Origin: Arctopsyche grandis
Taxonomy: Eukaryota; Arthropoda; Insecta; Trichoptera; Hydropsychidae
NCBI RefSeq assembly: GCF_051622035.1
Contig: NC_135357.1
Span: forward strand, 37,245,691 to 37,309,690
DNA length: 64,000 nucleotides
Reading direction: 5' to 3'
The notes under the pieces are model-generated. The model ran no database searches and was not told where the DNA came from. It was given only the letters and a program-made list of their open reading frames with translations. Position numbers and translations under genes: made by a program. This document shows positions 50,101 through 60,344 of the stretch, in pieces (within the stretch, counting starts at the first letter, position 1; every line of letters starts with the position of its first letter).

Positions 50101-53100
50101 GGGCCGCACCGTGCAACTTTGTCGGCCGACTAGTTGCGCGACACGAAAAATGTATGGAAATTTGTGCGACAAACAAGTTGACAGGTGTAGCATGTCCCAT
50201 CTACCTGCATGATAAAAATAAATACCGGCCCTAACAACCTAATCTTAAATGAATACGGCCAACCCTAATGAATAAGTGTTGGCTGTTAAGATATTACGAT
50301 ATGTTTTGATGGATATTACGATGTGTGGGAATCTATCATCCAACTGTCAAAAAATAATAATTTTACTGATAGGGGCCAAATTTCAAAATTACAATTTAAG
50401 AATTCCATACACTGCCCACTGCACGCATTCGGCAGCTAACTTGCCCATAAGATGAATAAATCAATTTGACATTTTTTTGCTGATTTCACGCAATAGGCAA
50501 TTTCACGGATTCGGTGTAATATATATGTATATATTTATTAAAATGTTTAAGATTTATGAAATTTTTAAATGTAATTATTTTCGATGAAGTTTTACACTCC
50601 GATAATTAGCGATATTACAGATCGTCCAGCCACTCCTGAAAGTCTTCGATTTATATCGGAGCCGAAGAGTTTTCATGTAAGTCGAAGACTCCGTATGTGT
50701 CCGATATCAGAATATACTCTCACGGTAAAATGTTTCGTTCAGTTTACGTTTTCGTTTCGGATCGGTGTTGAGGTGGCGTTCTTCTTCGACATTTTAACAC
50801 TGCGTCTCTTCAAGTCGGGCGAAAGTCGATCGACGACTCGTCCCGCTCTCCATATTTCGTTTCGTTTATTATTTTATTTTGTTATTATTTTTTGGTTTTT
50901 TAGTTTTTGTGTTTATCTTTTTCATATTCCGCAGAGGGGTCCGAGGATGAGGCGCCCGCCTTGAGTAACATCAGAAAACCTCTCGGTGAGTCCCGCCACT
51001 GCCCGCTCCACTCTCTCACCGTCAATCAATCACCAAAAATCATTCAATGATATCCAATGTATACTATTTGCCATTTGGTTCTATGACACCATTTATTATT
51101 ATTTTATTTTTATAAAAGCAGTCGTCGCTTTCGGCTTGCATTACATTGTTATTATATATTCATTGTTTCACGGTTTCTTTCAACCATGCCAATTTTACAT
51201 TCAACGCTTTTATATTACCAAAAAAATTAAGAAAAAAAAAACATCTAGATGCATGCTTTTTAGAATTGCTGTAATATTTATTATTCATTTTTATTTTTAT
51301 TTTAATCACATATACATATTTATACAAAAGAAGCAAAAAAATGATAAAACAATAGTAATATTCCATGCTTATTTAATAAGAGTCCATTGTGAAATAAATT
51401 TTGACATCAAATTGACATATTTTAATACCGCAAGTAAATTTTTTGCAAAAAAAAATGCATTTCATTGAAACATATTAATTGAGGCCATCTTTATATATTG
51501 AAATCATATGAAAAACCAGACTCAAACCATCAACTGAATGTTCGTCATATGGGATCAGGCCTGTTTTCATATATGAAAATGAAAATAATTAAATATGAAT
51601 ATCGTTTTTGTTGTCCATTTTGCATAAATTATCGTAATTAAGTCGTAGAAGCGAAATAATTTGCTCTCACAGCACTTATTTATTAGTATATATATATATA
51701 GTTTTAATTTTGCACTGTTTTAAATGATACACACTTGCATGTGCCGTGTGTGTTTTGTGTGTTTGCACTCGAAGCTTAAAACGGATGATCGATCGATCGA
51801 AGCCTCGCCTCTTCGGTTTTGTACTGTTTTAAGAGATCCGCAGTCGAAAGGTTCACCTCGTCGACACGGTGAATGAACGTTTGCGTTTGACGTTTTGTAG
51901 ACTTTGAAGAAGACGGAGACGATGACGACGGAGGTCGCATCATGGTCGGCCCCGGACCAGCCATGCAAGGCGGGGACGAAGTGTGGCGCGGAGAGTTGGC
52001 CCGTCGTCTCCAACGCGAGAGATTCCTGGCCGAGCTGCGAGCTCGTGATCCCGATCCCCAGGTGATAAGACGTCTCCATGTTTATGTTTTAGCATTTATT
52101 ATTATTGTCGAGAGAATTTTCTATATTATTATTATTATACATATTATATATATATTTTTATTTTCGATTTTGTTTTATATTTTATATATATATACACGTA
52201 TATATCAATTTATTTTATTTCGAAGAGTGGCAAAGGCGCTCCCGCTGAAGTTTCCAGATAACTCCAGTACTAAATTGAACTTCTTACCAATTTATTATTT
52301 AGTCAGGTTTGTTTTATTTTTTCATATTATTATTATTATGTATATATGGATATATTTATTTTTGCACTATTTTTATTTTAAATTCTGTAGTTTTAGAACT
52401 ACACGTTGCAATTTCAAATATGATACTGAAACATATATTTCATATATGAGCATATTTTTATACTGAGATTTTGAAATGTTGGTTCAGTTTGAATTGCGTT
52501 CTACGTTCACTGTTTTCGCTTTATATGTTATTCGCAATATATGTACATATATATATACAGTAGAACCTCGATTATCCCGACTAATTGGGGATGAAGGTAG
52601 TCTGGCTTATGGAAAAATCTGCATAATCGAAAAAATCACAATTGACAAGGAAAGACGTGTACATTCAGTATGAATAATTTTTATTTGTCTACCTTTACAT
52701 GTATAATGACATAAAGATCAATATTAAATTATTCTTTATTAACAGTTTGCCCGCGGCCGTCTTCTATGGAAGCTTTGCCCGACAATTTTGTAGCGCGGCT
52801 GTCTTCCATAGAATTTCTGAACTTTGCATGGGATTTTGAGCCTTATATGCGCCTATTTCAACTGTTTTAAGGTTCAAAATTGGTTGAATATATTACTGAG
52901 AGTTAAATTCCATCTATTGAATTTGCTTAAAATGAATAAATACCAGTCAAAATTAGTTTTTTGTGGAACCATACTGAAACCTCGTTTATGTGACGTCACG
53001 TCTGTTGAACAATGGCGACGATACGTCTCAATTGTATGAAGAATGATTATTTGACAATTAAGCCAAAACTACGAGTTATATTTTGTATTTTATTGTTTAA

Positions 53101-56100
53101 AATAATACTTTATGTGTTAATTAACATATCTGGTTACTTGAGTAAATATTAAAATCTGTATTTAAGGTCGAAATCGAGATTCTACTGTATATATGTACGT
53201 ATTTGTTGATAGATAGCACCGTTTACTCGATCGCATTGCGACAATCCGATGGACGGTTTTACTAAAGCTGGAAATTTGCGTCACTTGTCGAAAGCATAAA
53301 ATATGCTAAAAATTCGCTTGCTTCATATCTACATCAACGCCATCTATCCTATTGTCGCAATGCAAAATTGGACGTTAGTACACAAGAAAGTGACTGTAAG
53401 TATTTCAAAATGGCCGATGAGAGTGTTTCAGAATGGCGGACGCGCACTGCAGTGCCCCCTTTCGTTTTTTTTTTCAGAAACGAAGACTCACAACTGTTTA
53501 TTTCTTTTTTTTTATGTTAGTACGATGTTTCGATACATTTTTATGATGGTTTTAAGTTTTTAGCAAACGGGAAAATAGTGTCTTATCCTGAACTATCGAT
53601 CGAATATTTCATTACGTGTGTGTTTTTTTTAATGTGCTAGCACTGCAAAATTATCTATCGCACTTGTTCGTATTTGTGTGTATCACATAAATTTTGTTCA
53701 TATAGCTCTGTATATTTGTAATTTAAATCATAGATGTTTCAACGATAGCTGCACCGTGTTCGATGTGTTATTTTACTGTACATGTTACAGTCGAAGTTCA
53801 TTTTCAGTTGTAATATACTCCAACTGGCGTTTTAGATCATTCATATTCGAATACAATTTAACTAGTAAATTATAGCTCTACAAGCGCAAGTATACTTTTA
53901 ACAATGTGTGCCAGTTGTATGTAATATAACAGTTGATTTTTGGCAGTTCTAATGTTTTTACGAATGCTTTAATATTTGCTAAGTATTATCAGTGATGGTA
54001 ATGAGTATCGTATTACGATTAAGAATGTTCAAAACAAAAATGTGACGTTTTTTCGAAAACCTAACCTCTCCATCCTAACCTGCTACCAACTTATAGTTGA
54101 TCTGAATTTTCATCTGTAATATATCTTGACCAGTTGGAATGTACATAATTCGCCATATGAATCAACTTAACCCTTTGAATGCTGACCAACGCCGATCGGC
54201 GTTTTGCCAACAAGTCCATGGGCCTGAAAAACGCTGATAGGCGTTGTATTTTGAGCATGTACAAAGTAAATAAGAATACTACCCGCTAAGCCTTTCCATT
54301 TGTAGCATTGAAAAAAAATACATTGAACATGGGTCGTGTAATCCGTGTCAATGTTTATAAAGACTGGTTTACACTGGAATTTCTGAATTTTTAACCATAG
54401 CAGAATTTCCCGATGCCAATCCCTAACCGCTGAGTATTTTAGATTGTGGCTTGGCATTTAGATTGTGAGCATTACATTTTAACAACAATGAAGAAGATGG
54501 AACTAGTTTTGGAAAAATACATTCATTAATAGGCTTGTTTTGTTTATTTTATATTTTTGCAAGATATATTAGAGAGTCTAAACACTCCTTTACTAAACTC
54601 AAAATCCTTGGCGGTAGTTATCTAGGGTTTGTTTGGATTAGCTACAATTTTTATACCCGCTTTCTATTGGATTTTTAAATAATTCTAGTTGGAAATGTTG
54701 GCGAAATTTTCAGCTTAGTGAGTTTTCAAAGGGTTAAGTGGGTTAGACGGAATATATTCCACCTAGTTAAAATATATTACAACTGAAAACACACTTCAAC
54801 TATAACGGTAGTTGATACCAGGTTAGATGGAATATATTACAACTGAAAGACACACTTCAACTGTAACATACATATACATATGTATGCATTAAATTTTTCG
54901 GTTCAAATGAAATCGCTCGAAATCTTTTTGAAATCAGATTCTAATATTAACTCAATATTTTATGGCGGAATATTAGTGAGCCTTTTGACACATTTCAGAA
55001 TTGACACATGTCCGAGACTAAACTCGAGCCGATTGGTGATCATATTTGAAATGAACCGTTATACAATGACAACTTTCAAATTAGAAAACATATTCGATTA
55101 ATTACACTGTTCGACATGAAAAATGGTTCAGAGACGAGATATGACTTTGTACACGAATCTGGTAATAGAAAATGTTGGTTGGCTCGAGATTCGGAGATAT
55201 ATATGTTTTTAAATCGCACGATTTTTCTCTATCTTGGTGTTGTTCGGTCGATGTCTCAAAATTTGTCAATTTCCTGTTCAAAATGAATATTGGAATCTAT
55301 AGTTGGGTATTTTATCTTTCGTTTGTAGTACTTTGTACCTTTCAAATCTCTTTAAGTAGTCGTCCAGTTCAAATCAAAAGTAAAAAGTACGTATTTTCAC
55401 TTGAGATTTTTTCCCACTGTTAATACTATTTTATATTGAGTATTTTCTATTGAAAGATGTTTATTGAGATAGTGTTCTGGGCACACTATTTTTGTTTTCG
55501 TTTAAAAGGATTAATTGGAAGTGTGCTGAATTTTGAATCGGTAAAATTGCGAGCTAAAAGCTCGTACTAGTGAACATGAATCTGGTAATAAAAAATGTTG
55601 ATTGGCTTTATTTTATCGAGTTAAGCCAGTTATCAATAGAATTTTTGTTATTAAATCACAAGAATAGTCGAAATATGATTTTTCTAAGTGGAATTTTATT
55701 TAATTCTCATATAAAGACAATTTAATATATTATCCCTATTGATTAAATTCAGATTCGTGTAAATACGAGTAAATACTAGTACGAGCTTTTAGCTCGAAAT
55801 TTTACCGATTTAAAATTCAGCACACTTCCAATTAACCCTTTTAAACGAAAACAAAAAATAGTGTGGCCAGAACACTATCCCAATAAACATCTTTCAATAG
55901 AAAATAGTATTAACAGTGGGAAAAAATCCCAAGTGAAAATACGTTCTTTCGACTTTTGATTTGAACTGGAGGACTACTTAAAGAGATTTGAAAGCTGAAA
56001 AGTACTACAAATGAAAGATAAAATACCCGACTATAGATTCCAATATTCATTTTGAACAGGAAATCGACAGATTTTGAGACATCGACCGAACAACACCAAG

Positions 56101-56576
56101 ATAGAGAAAAATCGTGCGATTTAAAACACACATATCTCCGAATCTCGAGCCAATCAACATTTTTTATTACCAGAATCGTATACCCTGAGCATACATCTAT
56201 AAGAAAAGTCATATCTCATCTCTGAACCAAAAAAAAAAGTCGTCATTTATCGAACAGTGTTATACGACAATTGCTATATTCTACAAACAAAAACCTAAAT
56301 ATATTTGAGACCCACTGAGTACGAATACGCTATTGACATCTAATGCTTGATTGTTTCGGACTTGGGAATATTCCAATGTGTGTCGGGCAGTTTTACTCTA
56401 TGGTATATACGAGCTTAACATTTCGACCGATCGATCTTATCGCTGATATTTTTGTTGTTTTGCTTTAGCTAATGATGTTTCGTGTGAACTTTTTCCAGGG
56501 TGGAGCGGAGCTGGCCGCTCTAGCCGCCCAAGCCGCCGAGTGGGAAGAGGCCGTTCAGCGCTGGCAGGCCCGCTAG
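41477..56576 (+). CDS. Dyb: Dystrobrevin
   Basis: Cytoplasmic member of the dystrophin-associated complex; it binds dystrophin by coiled coils and syntrophin, at muscle and neural membranes. 20 coding exons give 2307 bp, 768 residues, with all junctions in frame. Domains: Gly/Pro-rich start; EF-hand region (residues about 30-245, [39 protein letters not shown]); ZZ zinc finger ([20 protein letters not shown], about 260-300); conserved RKSFRCVPE and [19 protein letters not shown]; coiled coils ([21 protein letters not shown] and [19 protein letters not shown]); a second region [21 protein letters not shown]; and a C-terminal Ala/Glu helix ending WQAR. The start ATG lies 15 bp after an acceptor, so a 5' non-coding exon exists. 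Dystrophin is excluded because there is no spectrin or WW region. Confidence 0.95.
42365..42510. repeat. Diverged copy of the GCTCAC-repeat MITE in dystrobrevin intron 3
   Basis: Shows ACGATAAAACGCTCATGG, CGACATAACGCTCATG and ACTGATAAAACGTCCACG, i.e. the same 14-16-base unit as the element at 45307-45460, with a possible inverse end near 42490-42505. Confidence 0.45.
43075..43448. mobile_element. Mutator-like MITE, copy 2, foldback form
   Basis: Long inverted arms (about 43076-43250 and 43265-43442) around a palindromic centre AAGATTCGGAACTTATCGAATCTT. Flanked by CTTTTGAAT and CTTTTGAGT, a 9-bp duplication with one change. Shares its ends (GGTGCA type) and interior with 16093-16426. Confidence 0.7.
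44194..44564 (+). CDS. Dyb: Dystrobrevin exons 6-7: ZZ zinc finger and following linker
   Basis: Exon 6, 44194-44360, carries the ZZ cysteines (CSAC, CSRC, CQDC) and the two histidines of NHTNEHE. Exon 7, 44437-44564, reads [20 protein letters not shown] and [14 protein letters not shown], near-invariant in dystrobrevins. Confidence 0.92.
44825..47471 (+). CDS. Dyb: Dystrobrevin exons 8-15: linker and coiled-coil region
   Basis: Exons 44825-44940, 45020-45093 ([14 protein letters not shown]), 45843-45881 (39-bp microexon, [13 protein letters not shown]), 45969-46093, 46169-46340 (heptad-rich), 46418-46515 (Ser/Pro-rich), 46589-46695 and 47409-47471. Introns are GT-AG and frame is kept. Intron 9 contains the GCTCAC MITE at 45307-45460. 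Confidence 0.85.
45307..45460. mobile_element. Small MITE built of GACAWAACGCTCAC repeats, in dystrobrevin intron 9
   Basis: Inverted ends GACAAAGCGCTCACAAAC (45313-45330) and the inverse of GACAAAACGCTCACAAAC (45435-45452). The left half is about five 14-16-base units of the same motif in tandem. Flanks GTACTTTAAGG and GTACTTTGAGG form an approximate 9-11-bp duplication. Confidence 0.6.
47638..47679 (+). CDS. Dyb: Dystrobrevin exon 16: likely 42-bp cassette exon
   Basis: TAG acceptor, 42 bp, then donor GTCACA. The phase matches both neighbours, so it can be included or skipped without changing frame. Encodes [13 protein letters not shown]. The donor is weak, which fits optional use. Confidence 0.45.
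47881..56576 (+). CDS. Dyb: Dystrobrevin exons 17-20: C-terminal region
   Basis: Exons 47881-48000 ([19 protein letters not shown]), 50935-50985 ([17 protein letters not shown]), 51901-52061 (acidic run, then [21 protein letters not shown]) and 56499-56576 ([20 protein letters not shown], stop TAG). Exons 18 and 19 may be alternatively used, since each flanking intron is long. Intron 17 (48001-50934) and intron 19 (52062-56498) carry several MITEs. Confidence 0.82.
49945..50308. mobile_element. MITE with about 80-bp inverted ends in dystrobrevin intron 17
   Basis: Left ATCTTAGCAGCCAAAACTT and right inverse ATCTTAACAGCCAACACTT. Further in, TTAGGTTGTTAGGGTCGGTA is repeated inverted as the right-hand CCGGCCCTAACAACCTAA. 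Non-coding; no clear target duplication. Confidence 0.55.
52558..53187. mobile_element. pogo/Tigger-like non-autonomous element in dystrobrevin intron 19
   Basis: Left end CAGTAGAACCTCGATTAT and right inverse CAGTAGAATCTCGATTTC, both flanked by TA. These are classic pogo-type ends. No transposase is visible inside; length about 630 bp. Confidence 0.7.
54171..54733. mobile_element. piggyBac-like MITE, copy 1, in dystrobrevin intron 19
   Basis: TTAA at 54167-54170 and 54734-54737. Begins CCCTTTGAATGCTGACC and ends TTTTCAAAGGG. Contains the small inverted CGCCGATCGGCG near the left end. Matches 61747-62635 over most of its length apart from the insert there. Confidence 0.8.
55105..56259. mobile_element. 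Large foldback element, arms about 470 bp, in dystrobrevin intron 19
   Basis: Arms about 55105-55570 and 55774-56259 are inverse copies: both give [16 protein letters not shown] when read outward to inward. A spacer of about 200 bp separates them. Ends are CACTGTTCGA and its inverse. No coding domain was recognised, and the target duplication is unclear. Confidence 0.65.
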
Positions 56577-57608
56577 CACCAATCGCACACCAAAACCCGT
56601 CAACCCATACATAACCGATAACGCACACACTCGGACAATTACCATAACCTCAATTTCAGCAGAAGAAGAAGAAGAAAAAAAAACAACAACAACGAAAATC
56701 ATATAAATAATCGCTATAATAATGGCCGTCTACATCGAGTCACACACTCATAGCCATTCGAATATTTTAATATTACATATACATATTTATATGCTAAATG
56801 TGAAGGAAATTAATTACACGGCAACGTATAGTTGTCGTTTCGGGTGAATTTGTATTATTTACATATTATACATGATTATATGTAATATATATATATATAT
56901 ATATACGATTAGGTTTTGTCATTAAGCTTATGCATGTATGGAGCTATCTGTCGTCTCCGCACGAGGATTCTCTTTATATGTATATATGTATATTGTAAAT
57001 TGTGTGAACGTACAATCATGTTTGGTCTAATTGTAACTTGTATACATGCGAGATATTTGATGTACCTTCGCTATATACACACATAGATGCATTTTTTATT
57101 ATTATTTGAATATATTTTATTGCATTTTTTTACTTTTATATATTATACATACGCGTATATGTTATGGTGAATACGTGAACCATCTGAGCATGTCAGATTG
57201 TTTCCAATGAATGTACACATTCACTGACTTCTGTTTGATGTTGTTTATTTACTTAGCTTGACATAAGACAGACTCTAGATCTAGAGATTCGAAGTTAAAT
57301 GAAATGAGGAATTTGTATAAACGCACTTATGTACTGTATTTCGTTTATCAAGGCATTTGTTTGTCGAGTTATTAGACTTCTATGTACATTCATAGATCAT
57401 TAAATATACGCATTCATCATGACATATACGCACTTTCTATGAACAGTATTATTGATCTGAGTTTTTTCGGCTCCGATCTGGATACGTGTACGTTTCGAAT
57501 AGTGTGAAGAGCGACATTGGACAGTGATGGCATTTGTAAACTGTAAGAAGTCTAAAATTTCAATAACGTTACACTTAAAATAGTCATTTTAACGATATAA
57601 CGTATGGC

Positions 57609-57647
57609 TGTGGCTATTTGCAGGTACTATATTTGCAAATAGCCACA
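57609..57647. repeat. Hairpin, 14-bp perfect stem
   Basis: TGTGGCTATTTGCA (57609-57622) pairs exactly with 57634-57647; loop of 11 bases. It lies about 1 kb beyond the dystrobrevin stop, possibly in its 3' UTR. Confidence 0.6.
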
Positions 57648-58692
57648 ACCTATAACTTATTTGAATTTGTTCAAACTTCAAACGGGATGCAAGTGTGATC
57701 CATTGGCCGGTGTCGCTGTAAAGCAGCGATGCTCAATTGTGGTGAATTCGAGTACTTATTTTAAAGAGTTGATATTGATTGGGTATTGTTATAGATGTTG
57801 TTGTTACTGTTGTTATTATTTTTTAGCGTTGTTGATGATTTGATTTTTGTTATTGTACATTACGATTAGTGAATCTTTGTTTCTTCACGGCACTAGAGAG
57901 CGACTCTTAAGATTGTTTGATAGGTAGTAGCGTTTGTTAGGAAGTGTGTTGTTAGTCAATATCCGAAATGAGCTTTATTACAAAATGTGAGAGTAAATAA
58001 AAAAAAAAAAAAATAGAAACATACGCCAGTACATATCAAATAAACTTGGAACGGAAAAGGTGAGCATCTCGGTTTAGAAATTAAACGTGTATAAATAATA
58101 AAAAAAAAAATACCTCTGATAGTTTTGTAATAATCTAATATATTTAATACTTGTAACAAAAAACTATTCCAGAATATGCCTGAAGATTGATTTTCCAAGT
58201 TTGTTCGAATTTTTCAGGAATGTTCCGCCTAAAATTTAAACTAAACATATACAGATTGCATTCTTGTAAATATAGTTGTTTAAAGAATGTTGAGAATAAA
58301 TGCTTTAAAATTAACTATTAAGTAAATGAAAAAAAAAAACATGTTGCTTATTTATTGTATGTGAAATATAAATTATTATTGTATAGTTACACGCACACGC
58401 AACTTATGCACATTTACACGTTAAGCATAATATTATATTATATTTAATAAATATTTATGTATATGTATTTGTAAAACGATTCGAATTTGCAGCGAGCGTA
58501 AATAATTTTTTTTAAATGCATTTATTTAAGTCACGGCTTGTGTAAGATTTTATTTATTATTGCTTCAAATTTTTATAAGAAAATCGTCAAAATTTTATTT
58601 TATATACGGTACGTATTGTTGTTACTCACTTTTTATTTAATTATATATTATTATATTATAGTGAATATTATTAATTTGTGTTGATATTGATA

Positions 58693-58926
58693 TTAATTAT
58701 GGTTGAGTTTAATTTTCGCTCGGCAAAGCCAATTCAAACTTATACGATGTATTTTATACCATTTTGATAATGATAATCTATTTTTTCGTTTTTCAAACTT
58801 TTTGGTATTAAAATCAACAATATAACGTCCATTGATGAGGCTTTTAATTTTTAGTTGTTGAACGTATTCGTATTCTAAAGGTGTTTTTCCACCGTTTCGC
58901 ACTGCTTCACGTTTATCATACATCAT
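58693..58926 (-). other. Short open frame, unknown, possibly a gene fragment
   Basis: 77 codons on the minus strand. DKREAVRNGGKTPLEYEYVQ followed by K-rich text looks more protein-like than its surroundings, but no domain is recognised and there is no partner exon nearby. It could be a transposon remnant. Confidence 0.25.
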
Positions 58927-60076
58927 ACACGGGTTTGAATAGTTTATTTTAATTTACTCAACATGCTTACTTTTATTATACCATTTGTGATTCAGTGCTA
59001 AAAGGCCAATGTCAAATTATTAATAAACAGCCTTCAGAAAAATAGAAATCTTTCCATTTAGGAATTATCAACGGTGTTTGAAACTTACGCAATCAGGACA
59101 GTGGTTCCCTAAAGTCATAAAACGAGTAGGTATAGGAAGTGTCAACATATTTTGATATGGAATGACCTCTTGCTCTCCCCAGTTGGGAATCACGGCACAA
59201 TAAATGAGTGATTTAATATAAGCGGATGATTAAGTACTACTTTTCATCTATCATTGGTCTTTGTTTTGAACATAACTGGCTCAAAAGTTATAAATCTTAA
59301 TTCAGATTGTCATTTTTTTAATAGCCTGTTATAAAATATTAGCACAGATAAGGTTCAGGAAGAAAAATGTTGAGAATTACAAGATTAATCATCATTCAGT
59401 CTCATTTTCAGTATGTTGTTTTTGACATTGGCCGTATAAATCGGTAAATGTACTGCGATCTTCCATTTAAATGCAATTCATATCATTAGTTTTGTAAATA
59501 TTATATTAAAAAAAAAAATCATCTGGTGAAAGTGTACGTAAATCATATTCGTATTAGTGAAAGCAGGATAGCGTAAAAAAAAGTTGTGTGTATGCGCTTT
59601 TGTAAATATTGTGTTTGCACATTTGATTTTTTTTTATTTTTCGTTTTCATTTTCACAATATATATTATATCACGCACCTATTCGTAAACTTCATACTTTA
59701 TATATATTTATATAAACACACATAAATATATATATATATATATATTATTATTATGCATATAAATAATATGCATTTGTGTCTTGGGCAAATAAAGATGTTT
59801 GTTTGTTAATATAAAATTTTTCATTGTCATGTTCCTAAACGATGCGCTTCTCAACCTCTTTTTATTATGATTATACGACTTTATATAAAAGGAGAATAAT
59901 ATGTTTACAAATATAATATACACAGTATTTTTATTGAACCCTTACAAAATATACATATAATATTAAAAACATTTCATTGATTAAAATTCACATTAAATTC
60001 ATTCATTACGTAAATTATTTATTAAATTATTTTTTATATAATATATTAATTATCTTATTAAGAAAGAGTTGAATAA

Positions 60077-60344
60077 TTACGGCGATCTTATTTTATTGGG
60101 ACTAAATCGGGAGGCACTGCCTTCGTCATAAAAATTATCGGTGAATTTTTTCAACTGTTGTATTCTTCCTTGCCATTCCTTTGATCGGCATTTTCCTGGT
60201 GACTCGTACAAGTGTTTCACATTGGGTCCGGATTGCGTAAGCGGCTTCGGCAACTCATCGGGCAATTCCGTGAACGTCTTCCGACTCTTCCTGAACAGGT
60301 CCAATCCATTCAAAGAATCCCTTAAAGTTTCAGCAATGAGTATC
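60077..60344 (-). CDS. Odc1: ODC exon 8: unusual C-terminal region
   Basis: About 90 codons joined in phase to exon 7 (CG|G). Begins [20 protein letters not shown], then P-, K- and S-rich text ending SPNKIRSP. The core ODC fold ends near exon 7 (YVFMTGNTR), so this exon is mostly extension. No clear PEST cluster was seen. Confidence 0.75.

Larger units (their letters stand above)
56577..60076. other. Dystrobrevin 3' UTR and convergent intergenic region
   Basis: AT-rich with many AATAAA signals, a TA run near 56890, and a 14-bp hairpin at 57609-57647. A minus-strand frame at 58693-58926 is listed separately. Otherwise no gene is visible before the ODC stop at 60077. Confidence 0.6.
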
